56,435 nucleotides of DNA, from the NCBI GenBank assembly GCA_041389885.1, contig JAWKRB010000043.1, positions 1-56,435 on the forward strand. The letters are read 5' to 3'. Positions 41,566 to 51,964 of the stretch are shown here, piece by piece. Within the stretch, counting starts at the first letter, position 1; each line of letters begins with the position of its first letter. Origin of the DNA: JAWKRB01 sp041389885. Lineage in GTDB: Bacteria > Myxococcota_A > Polyangia > Polyangiales > Ga0077539. The position numbers and the translations under genes were made by a program. The notes beneath the pieces are model-generated. The model saw only the letters and a list, made by a program, of their open reading frames with translations. It did no database searches and was not told the DNA's origin.

Positions 41566-43032
41566 TCAGCCCAGCAGCAGCGCGTTCGACGCGAGCCAGT
41601 CGAGAGCGTCTTCGCAGCGCGCGGCGCGGCCCTTGTCGCGCAGCGACCACGGCAGCGCGGCGACGATCGCCTCGCGGTCGCGCGTCCCGTCGAGGAGGCG
41701 CAGCACCGCGTGCGGATCTTCAGGGAGCTCGACTCGCGTGTGCCGCAGCGTGGTCACGACGTCGGTGCTCTGCGCCTGGAGCCTCGCGAGGGGCGCCCCC
41801 AGCGGACGCAGCCCCGCGCCCCCGGCGTAGCGCGCGGCGCTCAGGTGGGGCGTGACCGCGCCGTCGAAGAGCAGCTCGAGCACCTCGCCCGCCTTCGCCG
41901 CCGCCATGCGCAGCGCCTTGGGACGAGGCAAACCCAGGCGCGCGCCCACCGCGCCCGCGAGCTCCGCGAAGGCCACCGGGCGACGGTCGGCCTCGGCGAG
42001 GGCCTGCATCGCGCGCTTCATCCACGGGTCGCGGAGGGTGACCTCGCCGCCCTCCCACTCGAAGCGCGCCTCGCCCTCCTCGGTGAGCGCCGGTGAATTC
42101 GCGGGCAGCGGCTCGGCCCGGGTCGCGAGGTAGAGCCGCGCCACGCACGCCGGGTCGGCGCGGCCGGGGCCCTCCTCTTCGCGCACGAGGAGCGCGCTGC
42201 GAAAGCGACGATTCTTCGTGTAATCAATGGATTGCGAGAGCGCAACGGGGTCTCCCGCGCCCGGCGAGAGCATCGGGCGGGCGACGCGCAGGTCGGCGTC
42301 TCCGAGGTGCGCGAGGCCCGCGGCGCGGGCGGCGGCGTCGAACTCGCGCAGGGTGAACGCGTCGTTCACCGCTTCGAGGTACTCGTGAAAGAGGTACGCG
42401 TCCTCGACCTCGGCGAGGCCCGAGAGCTCGTCGCGCATCCACGCCGCCCAGGGCGACGGGTCGCCGCGCAGCGAGGTCGAGAGCAGCGCGAGGGCCTGGC
42501 GCGCGCGCACGACGCGTTGCAGCGCAGGGCCTTCGGGCGCGTGCTCGGCGAGGTACTCGCGCAGGGTGCGCAGGGCGTTCCAGCCGGGGAGGGCGTTGTA
42601 GCTGACGTAGGCGACGCCTCCGGGTCGCAGCCGCTCGCGGCACACGCGGAGCACGGCGGCCCGCACCTCGGCGGGCACCCAGGAGTACACCCCGTGGCAC
42701 ACGATGAAATCGAAGTCGCCGAGGGAGGCGTCGAGGTCGGTGATCGAGCGGGCGAGGAAGCGGGCGTGGGTGATCCCGAGGGCCTCGGCGCGGCGCGTCG
42801 CCTCGTCGATCTGCGCGGCCGAGAGGTCGACGCCGACGAGCTCGCTGCCGGGCAGGTCGAGGGCCATGGGGAGGAGGTTCGCGCCGCGGGCGCAGCCCAG
42901 CTCCAGCACCCTGCACCGCGCGAAGTACGGCGGGCGTCGGCCGCAGAGCACGGCGATGGCCGCGAGGCGCTCGGGGTGCGAGCGCTCGAAGCAGTAGTCC
43001 GCGTAGGGGAGCTCGTCGTAGGTGTTGCTCAC
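41566..43032 (-). CDS. SAM-dependent methyltransferase with regulatory domain
   Basis: The 488-residue protein starts at GTG 43032. Methyltransferase motif I is VLELGCARGANL (42-53), followed by GVDLSAAQIDEA and FDFIVCHGVYSWVP (~108-120). The C-terminal ~270 residues correspond to the methyltransferase regulatory domain type, with winged-helix-like segments. The start lies 20 nt after the stop of the MlaE permease gene, so the two are likely co-transcribed. The substrate is unknown. Confidence 0.85.
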   Translation of the reverse strand: MSNTYDELPYADYCFERSHPERLAAIAVLCGRRPPYFARCRVLELGCARGANLLPMALDLPGSELVGVDLSAAQIDEATRRAEALGITHARFLARSITDLDASLGDFDFIVCHGVYSWVPAEVRAAVLRVCRERLRPGGVAYVSYNALPGWNALRTLREYLAEHAPEGPALQRVVRARQALALLSTSLRGDPSPWAAWMRDELSGLAEVEDAYLFHEYLEAVNDAFTLREFDAAARAAGLAHLGDADLRVARPMLSPGAGDPVALSQSIDYTKNRRFRSALLVREEEGPGRADPACVARLYLATRAEPLPANSPALTEEGEARFEWEGGEVTLRDPWMKRAMQALAEADRRPVAFAELAGAVGARLGLPRPKALRMAAAKAGEVLELLFDGAVTPHLSAARYAGGAGLRPLGAPLARLQAQSTDVVTTLRHTRVELPEDPHAVLRLLDGTRDREAIVAALPWSLRDKGRAARCEDALDWLASNALLLG

Positions 43033-43052
43033 GGTCGATCGCGTCGCGGCGC

Positions 43053-43874
<822 letters not shown>

Positions 43875-43979
43875 GCGGTGCGGCGGGGACAACGCCGGAG
43901 GGGAGCGAAGCAGCAGCGCGCCCCGCGGGTCAAGGCCGAGGTGGGGGCGCGGGAATATCCCCCCCGCGCGCGCGGTTGG

Positions 43980-44009
43980 TTGCGCGCTCGCGCTTCGCTC
44001 TGGTATGCG
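43980..44009 (+). promoter_or_regulatory. Possible sigma-70-like promoter of the MoxR/Bat operon
   Basis: TTGCGC (43980-43985) and TATGCG (44004-44009) are spaced 18 nt apart, ~73 nt upstream of the moxR ATG in the 207-nt divergent gap 43875-44081. A second -10-like TACGAG lies 12 nt before the ATG. Neither is a strong consensus match. Confidence 0.35.
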
Positions 44010-44081
44010 CAGCGCCCGCTGCGGCGAGGCGTCGGGGTGCTGCTCCCCGCCGCTCGGCGCACCTACGAGACCGAACGAACC

Positions 44082-45071
44082 ATGTCGTACAACCGCGCGC
44101 TGACAGAGCTGGTCCAGCAGGAGTCGAAGTTCATCGACGACATCCTGTCCGAGGTGGGGAAGGTGATCGTGGGGCAGCCCACGATGGTCGAGCGGCTGCT
44201 GATCGGGCTGCTCGCGCGGGGCCACGTGCTCCTCGAGGGGGTCCCTGGCCTCGCCAAGACCCTCACGGTGCGCACGCTCTGCGACGTGATCTCGGCGCAG
44301 TTCGCGCGGGTGCAGTTCACCCCCGACCTGCTCCCCGCCGACCTCATCGGCACGGTGATCTACCGCCCGCAGGACGGCTCGTTCGTGGCGAAGAAGGGGC
44401 CGATCTTCGCGAACCTGGTCCTCGCCGACGAGATCAACCGCGCGCCGGCGAAGGTGCAGAGCGCGCTCCTCGAGGCGATGCAGGAGGGGCAGGTCACCAT
44501 CGGCGACCAGACCTTCAAGCTCCCCGAGCCCTTCATCGTGATGGCGACGCAGAACCCCATCGAGCAGGAGGGCACCTACCCCCTGCCCGAGGCGCAGATC
44601 GACCGCTTCATGCTCATGGTGAAGGTCGACTACCCCACCCGCGAAGAGGAGCGGGCGATCATGGACCGGCAGACGTCCATGACCTTTCCGACGATCACCC
44701 CGAAGGTCACCCCGGAGCAGCTCATCAAGGCCCGCTCGGTGATCCCCGAGATCTACGTCGACGACAAGCTCAAGGACTACATCGTCTCGATCGTGTTCGC
44801 GACCCGCGAGCCCGCCAAGGTGCAGGGGCTCAAGGAGCTCGGGCCGCTGATCCGCGTGGGCGCCTCGCCCCGCGCCACCATCGCGCTGAACATGGCCGCG
44901 CGGGCGCGGGCCTTCCTCCAGCACCGGGGGTACGTGATCCCTGAAGACATCAAGGCCATCGGCCTCGACGTGCTGCGCCACCGCGTCACCCTGACCTACG
45001 AGGCCGAGGCCGAAGAGATCACCGCGGACCAGGTGATCAACCGGGTCTTCGAGGCCGTCGAGGTCCCCTGA
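44082..45071 (+). CDS. MoxR family AAA+ ATPase
   Basis: The 329-residue AAA+ protein has Walker A GVPGLAKT (53-60), Walker B VLADEINRAP (113-122), sensor-type ATQNPIEQEGTYPLPEAQIDRF and the MoxR lid region. MoxR proteins act as chaperones with DUF58 and von Willebrand factor A partners encoded next to them, exactly as here: the DUF58 gene starts 16 nt downstream. It is the first gene of an eight-gene unit reaching 52725. Confidence 0.95.
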   Translation: MSYNRALTELVQQESKFIDDILSEVGKVIVGQPTMVERLLIGLLARGHVLLEGVPGLAKTLTVRTLCDVISAQFARVQFTPDLLPADLIGTVIYRPQDGSFVAKKGPIFANLVLADEINRAPAKVQSALLEAMQEGQVTIGDQTFKLPEPFIVMATQNPIEQEGTYPLPEAQIDRFMLMVKVDYPTREEERAIMDRQTSMTFPTITPKVTPEQLIKARSVIPEIYVDDKLKDYIVSIVFATREPAKVQGLKELGPLIRVGASPRATIALNMAARARAFLQHRGYVIPEDIKAIGLDVLRHRVTLTYEAEAEEITADQVINRVFEAVEVP

Positions 45072-45087
45072 AGACAGCGGTCGTGAC

Positions 45088-45972
45088 GTGATCCCCAAAG
45101 AGGTCCTCAAGCGCCTTCGCAAGATCGAGATCCAGACCGCGCGGCTCGCCAACGAGCAGCTGGTCGGGAGCTACGCGTCGGTCTTCAAGGGCCGCGGCCT
45201 CGCCTTCGACGAGGTGCGGATGTACCAGCCGGGCGACGACGTTCGCTTCATCGACTGGAACGTCACCGCGCGCACCAACGCCCCGCACGTGAAGGTCTTT
45301 CGCGAGGAGCGCGAGATGACCGTGATGCTGGTCGTCGACAGCTCGGGCTCCCTCGATTTCGGCACCCGCGGGATGCGCAAGCGCGAGCTCGTCGCCGAGG
45401 TCAGCGCCGTGCTCGCCTTCAGCGCCGTGAAGAACAACGACCGCGTGGGCCTGGTGCTCTTCAGCGACGACGTCGAGAAGGTCATCGCGCCGCGCAAGGG
45501 CCCGAGGCACGTCATGCGCGTCGTCGCCGAGACCCTGCAGCACAAGCCCAAGGGCCGCGGCACCCACCTCGCGCGCGCCCTCGACGTGGTGTCGGCGCTC
45601 TCGCGGCGCCGCGCGGTGACCTTCGTGGTGAGCGACTTCCTCGGCGAGGGCTACGAGCACGCGCTGCGCGTCGCGTCGGCGCGCCACGACATCGTGCCCG
45701 TCACCGTCACCGACCCCCGCGAAGACGAGCTGGTCGACGTCGGCGTGATCTGGGCCGAGGACCTCGAGACCGGCGAGCTCATCCCCGTCGACTCGGCGTC
45801 GCCCGCGGTGCGCGAGGCGTACAAGCGACAGGCCCTGCAGCAGCGCCTCGACCGCGACACGCTCTTCAAGCGCCTGGGCCTCGACGCCGTGGGCGTGCGC
45901 ACCGACCGGGCGTACATCACGCCCCTGGTCGAGTTCTTTCGCCGCCGCGCGCGGAGGATGGCCGCGGGATGA
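45088..45972 (+). CDS. DUF58 domain protein (VWA-like)
   Basis: The 294-residue protein starts at GTG 45088. The diagnostic DUF58 motif FKGRGLAFDEVRMYQPGDDVRFIDWN is at ~33-58, followed by a VWA-like metal site DSSGS (84-88). No membrane helix is seen. It works with MoxR in the Bat-type system. Its stop overlaps the start of the next gene as ATGA. Confidence 0.93.
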   Translation: MIPKEVLKRLRKIEIQTARLANEQLVGSYASVFKGRGLAFDEVRMYQPGDDVRFIDWNVTARTNAPHVKVFREEREMTVMLVVDSSGSLDFGTRGMRKRELVAEVSAVLAFSAVKNNDRVGLVLFSDDVEKVIAPRKGPRHVMRVVAETLQHKPKGRGTHLARALDVVSALSRRRAVTFVVSDFLGEGYEHALRVASARHDIVPVTVTDPREDELVDVGVIWAEDLETGELIPVDSASPAVREAYKRQALQQRLDRDTLFKRLGLDAVGVRTDRAYITPLVEFFRRRARRMAAG

Positions 45973-47030
45973 AGCACTGGCCCACAGCCATCTCCCTCGC
46001 CCTGCTCGTCGCCCCCGCCGCCGCGCGCGCGCAAGACGCCGCGGTCGTCGCCGACGCCTCGACCGCCGACGTCGCGCGATCCCCCTCGGGCGCGTGCGTC
46101 TCGGATCCGATGCCCGCCGACCGCGCGCCGGTGATCACGGCCACGATCGAGCCCGCGCAGCCGCAGGTGGGCGACCGCGTGCGGATCACCTACCGCTTTC
46201 GCTACCGCCCCAGCGACCGGGTGGAGTTCGACCCCGACGTGGTGGCCTACCAGCAGCCCTCGCAGGAGCTGGAGTACGCCCGCGAGCAGCCCGAGCGCGA
46301 CCGCTCTCGCCGCGCCGACGGCGACCGGGTGGTGAGCGAAGTGGTCGTCGCGGTGCAGCCCTTTCGCGTGGCCGACGTGGTGATCGCCGCGCAGCCCGCG
46401 CGGGTGAACACCGGCGACGAGATCGCGAGGGTGTGCGTGCCCGAGGTGCGCTTTCGCGTGCGCACGGTCTTCGGCAACGAGCCCCACCCCCAGCCCAAGG
46501 ACCTCACCGCCCCCGAAGACGTGCGCCGCGACGCCCTGCGCCTGCGCTGGATCGCCCTGGGCCTCGACGCGGTCTTTCTCGTCGTGGTGAGCACCCTCGG
46601 GGCCACCGCGTGGTGGCGCCGCCGGCCCCGGGTGCTCCCGCCGCCGCCGCCGCCGCGGCACCCGTGGCTCGTCGCGATGGAGTCGATGGAGGTCATCGCC
46701 CGCGGCGACCTGCTCTCCCGCGGCCTCACCAAGGACTACTACGACGCGATCTCCGACGTGATCCGTCGGTACATCGGCGGCACGCTGGGCTTCGACGCGC
46801 TGGAGATGACCTCGCGCGAGCTCCGCGACCAGCTCCGCGAGTCTCCGCTCCCCGGCGTGACCAACGTCGAGGTCGAGCGGCTCCTCGAGGAGTGTGACCT
46901 GGTGAAGTTCGCGCGCTACGTGCCCGCCAACGAGGAGTGCGAGGAGGTGCTCAAGCTCGCCCTCTCCATCGTGCGCCGCGGGCGCCCCGCGGTGATGCCC
47001 GAAGACCCCGCGAAGGGAGCGACGCCGTGA
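45969..47030 (+). CDS. Bat-operon membrane protein, BatD/DUF4381-like
   Basis: The 353-residue protein has a signal peptide (LALLVAPAAARAQ), a periplasmic beta-type domain (~50-180, ITATIEPAQPQVGDRVRITYRFRYRP), one transmembrane helix (~195-215) and a cytoplasmic C-terminal helical domain (SRGLTKDYYDAISDVIRRYIGG). In other genomes this position holds a BatD- or DUF4381-like protein. It is coupled on both sides by 4-nt overlaps (ATGA, GTGA). The function is unknown beyond membership in the operon. Confidence 0.75.
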   Translation: MKHWPTAISLALLVAPAAARAQDAAVVADASTADVARSPSGACVSDPMPADRAPVITATIEPAQPQVGDRVRITYRFRYRPSDRVEFDPDVVAYQQPSQELEYAREQPERDRSRRADGDRVVSEVVVAVQPFRVADVVIAAQPARVNTGDEIARVCVPEVRFRVRTVFGNEPHPQPKDLTAPEDVRRDALRLRWIALGLDAVFLVVVSTLGATAWWRRRPRVLPPPPPPRHPWLVAMESMEVIARGDLLSRGLTKDYYDAISDVIRRYIGGTLGFDALEMTSRELRDQLRESPLPGVTNVEVERLLEECDLVKFARYVPANEECEEVLKLALSIVRRGRPAVMPEDPAKGATP

Positions 47031-48211
47031 GCGAGAAGAAGCTCCTCCTCGCCTCCCAGCGACGCGCGCCCATCGCGCCGCAGCCCGTGAAGCGCCGCGT
47101 GCCGAGCACCCTGCGCGCCGTCGCGGGGTGGACCTTCGCGATCCTCGCCGCGCTCTCGGCGAGCGCCTTCGCGTGGGTCTCGTACAAGGGCTGGCAGGTG
47201 CAGCTCAAGCACCCCTGGGCGCTCCTCGCGATCCCCCTCGCGCTGGCGCTCTGGGGCGCGACGCGCTTCGCGTACCGCCGCATCTCCGCCGACCCCGGCC
47301 GCGCCGCGCCGCGGCTGATGGTCTCGCAGGGCCGGGTGCTCTCGCGCATGCCGCGCACCGTGGGCACGCGCCTGGTGCACCTGCCCCCTGCGCTGCGCGC
47401 CTGCGCGATCGCGCTGGTGGCGGTGGCGATGACGCGCCCGCAGCGGGTCGACGCGCCCGACGAGCTCGAGCTCTCGGGCATCGACATCGTGATCTCCCTC
47501 GACCTCTCGGGCTCGATGCGCGCGGCCGACCTCCAGCCCACGCGCCTCGAAGCGGCCAAAGAGGTGATCTCCGAGTTCATTCGCCGCCGCCGCTCCGACC
47601 GCATCGGCCTCGTGGTCTTCGGCCGCTCGGCGTACACCGTGGTGCCGCCGACCCTCGACTACACGGTGCTCTCGCAGATGGTCGAGTCGCTCTCGCTGGA
47701 GCTCATCGACGGCAGCGGCACCGCCATCGGCGATGGCCTCGGCACCGCGCTCAACCGCCTGCGCCGCAGCGACGCGCGCAGCAAGGTGGTGGTGCTCCTC
47801 ACCGACGGCGCGAACAACGCCGGCCACGTCGACCCCCGCGAGGCCGCGCAGCTCGCGTCGGCGCTGCACTGCAAGGTCTACACGGTGCTCATGGGCACCT
47901 CGGAGGAGGCGCCGGTGCAGCAGGGCGTCGACCTCGCGGGCAATCCCGTCTACGCCCGCGCGCGCTTCGCGATCGACCCGCAGCTCCTGCAAGACATCGC
48001 CACGACCACCCGCGGCGAGTTCTTTCGCGCGGCCGACAAGAACGCCCTCGCGCGGAGCTTTCACACGATCCTCGACCAGCTCGAGCGCAGCCGCATCGCC
48101 GACGCCGGGGTGCGCTACGGCGAGCTCTTCACCCTCCCCGCCCTCGCCGCGCTGCTGCTGCTCGCGCTCGAGGCGCTGCTCTCGTCGACGCGGCTCCGGA
48201 GGTTCCCGTGA
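47027..48211 (+). CDS. BatA-like VWA domain membrane protein
   Basis: The 394-residue protein starts at GTG 47027 (GTGA overlap). Two or three N-terminal membrane helices (~35-55, 64-80, 122-136) precede a VWA domain with a complete MIDAS start DLSGS (159-163), a Thr in GSGTAIGDGLG and TDGANNAGH. A C-terminal helix near residue 375 closes the BatA layout. It probably forms a complex with the next protein (BatB) and MoxR. Confidence 0.9.
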   Translation: MSEKKLLLASQRRAPIAPQPVKRRVPSTLRAVAGWTFAILAALSASAFAWVSYKGWQVQLKHPWALLAIPLALALWGATRFAYRRISADPGRAAPRLMVSQGRVLSRMPRTVGTRLVHLPPALRACAIALVAVAMTRPQRVDAPDELELSGIDIVISLDLSGSMRAADLQPTRLEAAKEVISEFIRRRRSDRIGLVVFGRSAYTVVPPTLDYTVLSQMVESLSLELIDGSGTAIGDGLGTALNRLRRSDARSKVVVLLTDGANNAGHVDPREAAQLASALHCKVYTVLMGTSEEAPVQQGVDLAGNPVYARARFAIDPQLLQDIATTTRGEFFRAADKNALARSFHTILDQLERSRIADAGVRYGELFTLPALAALLLLALEALLSSTRLRRFP

Positions 48212-49239
48212 GGTTCGGCGACCCCGAGATGCTGGTGACCCTGGTCGCCGCGCCGCTCCTCGCGGCCGGCATGGGCTACGCGGCCTGGGCCCGCCGCCGC
48301 GACCTCTCGCGCTTCGGCGACCCCGAGCTCGTGCGCGCCCTCCGCGACGGCTCGCCCGCGGCGTGGCGCGTGGGCCGGGGCGTGGCGCTGGTGCTCGCGA
48401 CGGTCCTCCTCGCGCTGGCGGTGGCCCGGCCGCAGCACGGCTCGCGAACTGAAGTCGTGTCTCGCAGGGGGATCGACGTGGTGGTGTGCCTCGACGTGAG
48501 CAAGTCGATGCTCGCGCGGGACGTCGCGCCCTCGCGCATCGAGCGCGCGAAGGCCGAGCTCGCGCGGCTCATCGACGAAGAGCCCGGTGACCGCGTGGGC
48601 GTGGTGCTCTTCGCGGGCGAGACGATCGAGTACCCGCTGACCACCGACCACGAGGCCGCGACGCGCTTCTTTCGCGACGTGCACCCGTGGGAGTTCCCCG
48701 CGCAGGGCACCTCCATCGGCCGCGCGATCACCGCGGCGCGCGAGACCTTTCGCCGCGACCCCCTCGCGGCGCGGCGCTCCAAGGTGATGATCGTGATCAC
48801 CGACGGCGAGGACCTCGAGGGCGACCCCGTGGCCGCCGCGCGCGAGGCCGCGGGCGACGGCATTCAGATCTACATCGACGCCATCGGCAGCGCGCTCCCC
48901 GAGCCCATCCCTGCGTACTCCCCCGACGGGCGCATGGTGGGCACCGAGCTCGACTCCCGCGGGCAGCCCAAGCTCACGCAGTTCACCCCGCAGATGGAGC
49001 AACAGCTCCGCGCCATCGCCGAGGCCGGGCACGGGCAGTACTTTCGCCCGCGCGTGGGCGAGGTGGGCATCGACGCGATCCGCCGGCAGCTCTCGCGCCT
49101 GCGCCGCACAGAGGTCTCTGAGACCCAGCGCACGGTGTACGAAGAGCTCGCCGCGCCCTTCCTCGCCGCGGCCTTCGCGCTGCTGCTCCTGGCGACCTTC
49201 CTCGTGCCCGAGCGCGTGCGCCGGGGAGGTGGATCGTGA
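48208..49239 (+). CDS. BatB-like VWA domain membrane protein
   Basis: The 343-residue protein starts at GTG 48208 (4-nt overlap with batA). The layout is helices at ~5-25 and ~55-75, a VWA domain with MIDAS DVSKS (96-100), GTSIGRAI and TDGEDLEGD, and a C-terminal helix at ~315-335. It is a paralogue of the preceding protein; both metal sites appear intact. Confidence 0.9.
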   Translation: MRFGDPEMLVTLVAAPLLAAGMGYAAWARRRDLSRFGDPELVRALRDGSPAAWRVGRGVALVLATVLLALAVARPQHGSRTEVVSRRGIDVVVCLDVSKSMLARDVAPSRIERAKAELARLIDEEPGDRVGVVLFAGETIEYPLTTDHEAATRFFRDVHPWEFPAQGTSIGRAITAARETFRRDPLAARRSKVMIVITDGEDLEGDPVAAAREAAGDGIQIYIDAIGSALPEPIPAYSPDGRMVGTELDSRGQPKLTQFTPQMEQQLRAIAEAGHGQYFRPRVGEVGIDAIRRQLSRLRRTEVSETQRTVYEELAAPFLAAAFALLLLATFLVPERVRRGGGS

Positions 49240-50135
49240 AGCGCGCGAAGCGTTCGTTCACGCTCCCGCCCTGGGTCGCGCCGCTGGTGGTGGGCGCGGG
49301 GCTCGTGGCCTTCTCGGCCTGGGCCTGGCCGCCGCGGGACGAGCCCGAGCCCAACGTGCGCGAGGGCAACGACCGGTACGCGCGGGGTGAGTTCCCCGTG
49401 GCGCTGCAGCGCTACGAGGCCGCGCCGGGGGACGGCGTGCGCAACGCGGGCGTGCACATGAACCGGGGCCTCGCGCGGGTGCGCATCGCGACGCCGCCCA
49501 ACGACGCGGCGATCCTCCCCGAGCTCGGCCCCGACGCGGCCCTCCCCGAGAACTGGGAGCGCGCGCAGGACGAGATGCGCAACACCGCCCGCGGCACCGA
49601 GGGCGCGCCCATGGAGGACATCGAGACCGCCCTCCGCGCACGCGCCCTGTACAACCTCGGGAACACGTATTTCGCCCAGCACCTCTGGCGTCAGGCGATG
49701 GACACCTACCGCGACGCGCTGCGCCTGCGCCCCGGCTGGACCCCCGCGGCGTGGAACCTCGAGCTCGCCCGCCGTCGCAAGGACGAAGAGGACCACCCCG
49801 ACGCCGGCCCCGACGCGGGTCGCGACGCCTCGGCCGACAGCGGCCCGCAAGACGGCGGCGGCGACAGCGGTCCCCAGGACGGGGGCAGCCCCGGCGACAG
49901 CGGTCCGCAGAACAACGACGGCGGCTCCCAGGGCAACGACGGGGGTTCACCCAACACCCCCGACAGCGGCTCGCCCAACGAGCAGGACGCGGGCCCGCCG
50001 CAGCCCCAGGACGCGAGCGCCCCGCAGAACCTCGCGCCCCTCGACCAGCTCGAGCGCAACGCGCAGGACCTCCGGCAGGAGATCCTCCGGCGCAACGCCC
50101 TGAGCCGCCCGCGCAACCCCGACGACGAGCGATGA
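49236..50135 (+). CDS. BatC-like TPR protein with low-complexity tail
   Basis: The 299-residue protein starts at GTG 49236 (GTGA overlap). An N-terminal anchor (~12-32) is followed by TPR-like helices (NDRYARGEFPVALQRYEAAP; ARALYNLGNTYFAQHLWRQAMDTYRDALRLRP). Residues ~185-270 are a low-complexity Asp/Ser/Gly/Pro/Gln stretch (DSGPQDGG type), then a short helical end. BatC-type proteins are periplasmic TPR partners of BatA/BatB. It overlaps the next gene by 4 nt. Confidence 0.82.
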   Translation: MKRAKRSFTLPPWVAPLVVGAGLVAFSAWAWPPRDEPEPNVREGNDRYARGEFPVALQRYEAAPGDGVRNAGVHMNRGLARVRIATPPNDAAILPELGPDAALPENWERAQDEMRNTARGTEGAPMEDIETALRARALYNLGNTYFAQHLWRQAMDTYRDALRLRPGWTPAAWNLELARRRKDEEDHPDAGPDAGRDASADSGPQDGGGDSGPQDGGSPGDSGPQNNDGGSQGNDGGSPNTPDSGSPNEQDAGPPQPQDASAPQNLAPLDQLERNAQDLRQEILRRNALSRPRNPDDER

Positions 50136-51964
50136 AGCCCTGGGCCGCAGCGCTTTCGGTCGCCCTCGGGGTGATGCCCTCGACCGCCGCGGCGGTGGTG
50201 CGCGTGCGGCTCGAGCTCGACAACCCGCGCCCCACGGCGGGCCAGAGCTTTCACATCGTCTACGGGATCTCCGCGCAGAACGAGAACCGCCCGCTCCAGG
50301 CGACCTCCCTCTCCCTCCCGGGTCTCCAGGTGCTCGCGAACCCTTCGCCCCCCTCCACCGACGGCTTCGGGATGTTCGGCGGCGGCGCGGGGGTGCAGAT
50401 GACCATGGAGACCAACGTCGAGTACATCGTCGTGGCCGAGCGTCCGGGTCGGTACACGATCCAGAACGCGGCGGTGATCGATCGCTCGACGGGGCAGGTG
50501 GTGGCGCGTCACCCGCCGCTCACGGTGGTGGTGGGGAGGCCCGATCCCAACGCCCCGCAGGTGCAGCCGCAACCCCAGCCCATGCCGGGGTTCCCGCCCA
50601 TCCCAGGGTTCCCGCCCATGCCGGGCTTCCCGGGCTTTCCGCAGGAGCCGCCGCCGCCGCCGGTGTACCAGGGCCCGGATGTTCCTCCCGAGGGGCAGCT
50701 CACGGGCGCGGTCTTCGACCCCAACGGGTTTCTTCGGGTGCTGGTGAGCGACCCGGCGCCCTACGTGGGGCAGCCGGTGGAGTACCGCGCCTGGGCGTAC
50801 CTCCCGGCCTACGACGCGGGCTGCGAGCCCCTGCGCGAGCCGACGGTCACGGGCTTCTGGAGCGACAACCTCCTGCGGCAGTCGAACGTGTGCGCGCAGC
50901 GCTGGATCCCCGTGAGCGTGAACGGGAACAACATGGGCGCGGGGATGATCCGTCACCTCGCGCTCTACCCCACGCGCCCAGGCGAGTCTGAGATCGGACC
51001 GCTGGAGATGAACTTCGAGTTCATCCTCGGCGACTCGTTCTTCGGACAGCGTCGGCAGGTGCACCTCCGCTCTCCCTCGATCACGGTGAACGTGCGCGAC
51101 ACCCCGGCCGAAGGACGTCCCCGCGACTACGTTCCGGGCACCATCGGGCCGCTCACCCTCGACGCGCACTTCGACCGCCGGCAGGTCACCGCGGGCGAGA
51201 CCGTCACCCTCACGATCCGCGCGCAGGGCAACGGGTACATCGGCAGCGTGACCTTTCCGCCGCTCCCCACGGTGGACGGGCTGCGCATGCTCACCCCCAC
51301 CTCGCGGCTGCTCCCGCGCCGCAGCGACGACCCCCTCCACGCGACGCGCGAAGACACCGTCGCGGTGATCCCCGAGCGCCCGGGGAGCTTCTCGCTGGGG
51401 GAGTGGTCGATCCCGTACTTCGACCCGAACAGCCACCGCTACCTCCGCGCGACGGTCACCCTGCCGACCCTCGAGGTCACCGGCGCGGCCGTGACCCGCG
51501 ACGACGACGGATCCCACGACGACCCCACCATCGCCCTCGACCCCTTCGACCCCGGCGCCTCCCTCGCGCCGCACCGCGCGGTGTTCACCACGGGGCTGAG
51601 GGTGTGGTCCGCGGTGCTCGCGCCGGGCACGGGGCTCGCGCTGTTCTCCCTCGTCGGCGCGCTGCGAAGGCTCCGCGCGCGCCGACGCGAAGAAGACGAG
51701 GACCTCTCTCGCAACGACCCCGAGCGCCTCCTCGCGTCCGCGGAGAATTCTCTCCGCGCCGGGCGCACGGCCGAGGCCCTGGCCTCTCTGGGTCGCGCGA
51801 TCTCGTTGGCGCGCAAGGAGATCGACGACGACGCGCTCCGTGACGCGCAGGCCGAGGTCGACACGATGCGCTTCGCCGACGCCGAGGGCGTCGCCCCCGA
51901 GCGCGTGCGCGAGCTGGTGTCGCAGCTCCGCGCCGCCCTCGCCCGCGCGACGGAGGCGTCATGA
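50132..51964 (+). CDS. BatD-like protein
   Basis: The 610-residue protein has a signal peptide (AALSVALGVMPSTAAAV). The BatD pattern is VRVRLELDNPRPTAGQSFHIVYGIS at the start, beta-sandwich repeats (LVSDPAPYVGQPVEYRAWAYLPA; DRRQVTAGETVTLTIRAQGNGYIG) and a C-terminal transmembrane helix at ~490-515. A Pro/Met/Gly/Phe repeat (PGFPPIPGFPPMPGFPGFP) at ~150-168 is unusual. A helical tail follows the membrane segment. It is coupled by ATGA overlaps to both neighbours. Confidence 0.88.
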   Translation: MKPWAAALSVALGVMPSTAAAVVRVRLELDNPRPTAGQSFHIVYGISAQNENRPLQATSLSLPGLQVLANPSPPSTDGFGMFGGGAGVQMTMETNVEYIVVAERPGRYTIQNAAVIDRSTGQVVARHPPLTVVVGRPDPNAPQVQPQPQPMPGFPPIPGFPPMPGFPGFPQEPPPPPVYQGPDVPPEGQLTGAVFDPNGFLRVLVSDPAPYVGQPVEYRAWAYLPAYDAGCEPLREPTVTGFWSDNLLRQSNVCAQRWIPVSVNGNNMGAGMIRHLALYPTRPGESEIGPLEMNFEFILGDSFFGQRRQVHLRSPSITVNVRDTPAEGRPRDYVPGTIGPLTLDAHFDRRQVTAGETVTLTIRAQGNGYIGSVTFPPLPTVDGLRMLTPTSRLLPRRSDDPLHATREDTVAVIPERPGSFSLGEWSIPYFDPNSHRYLRATVTLPTLEVTGAAVTRDDDGSHDDPTIALDPFDPGASLAPHRAVFTTGLRVWSAVLAPGTGLALFSLVGALRRLRARRREEDEDLSRNDPERLLASAENSLRAGRTAEALASLGRAISLARKEIDDDALRDAQAEVDTMRFADAEGVAPERVRELVSQLRAALARATEAS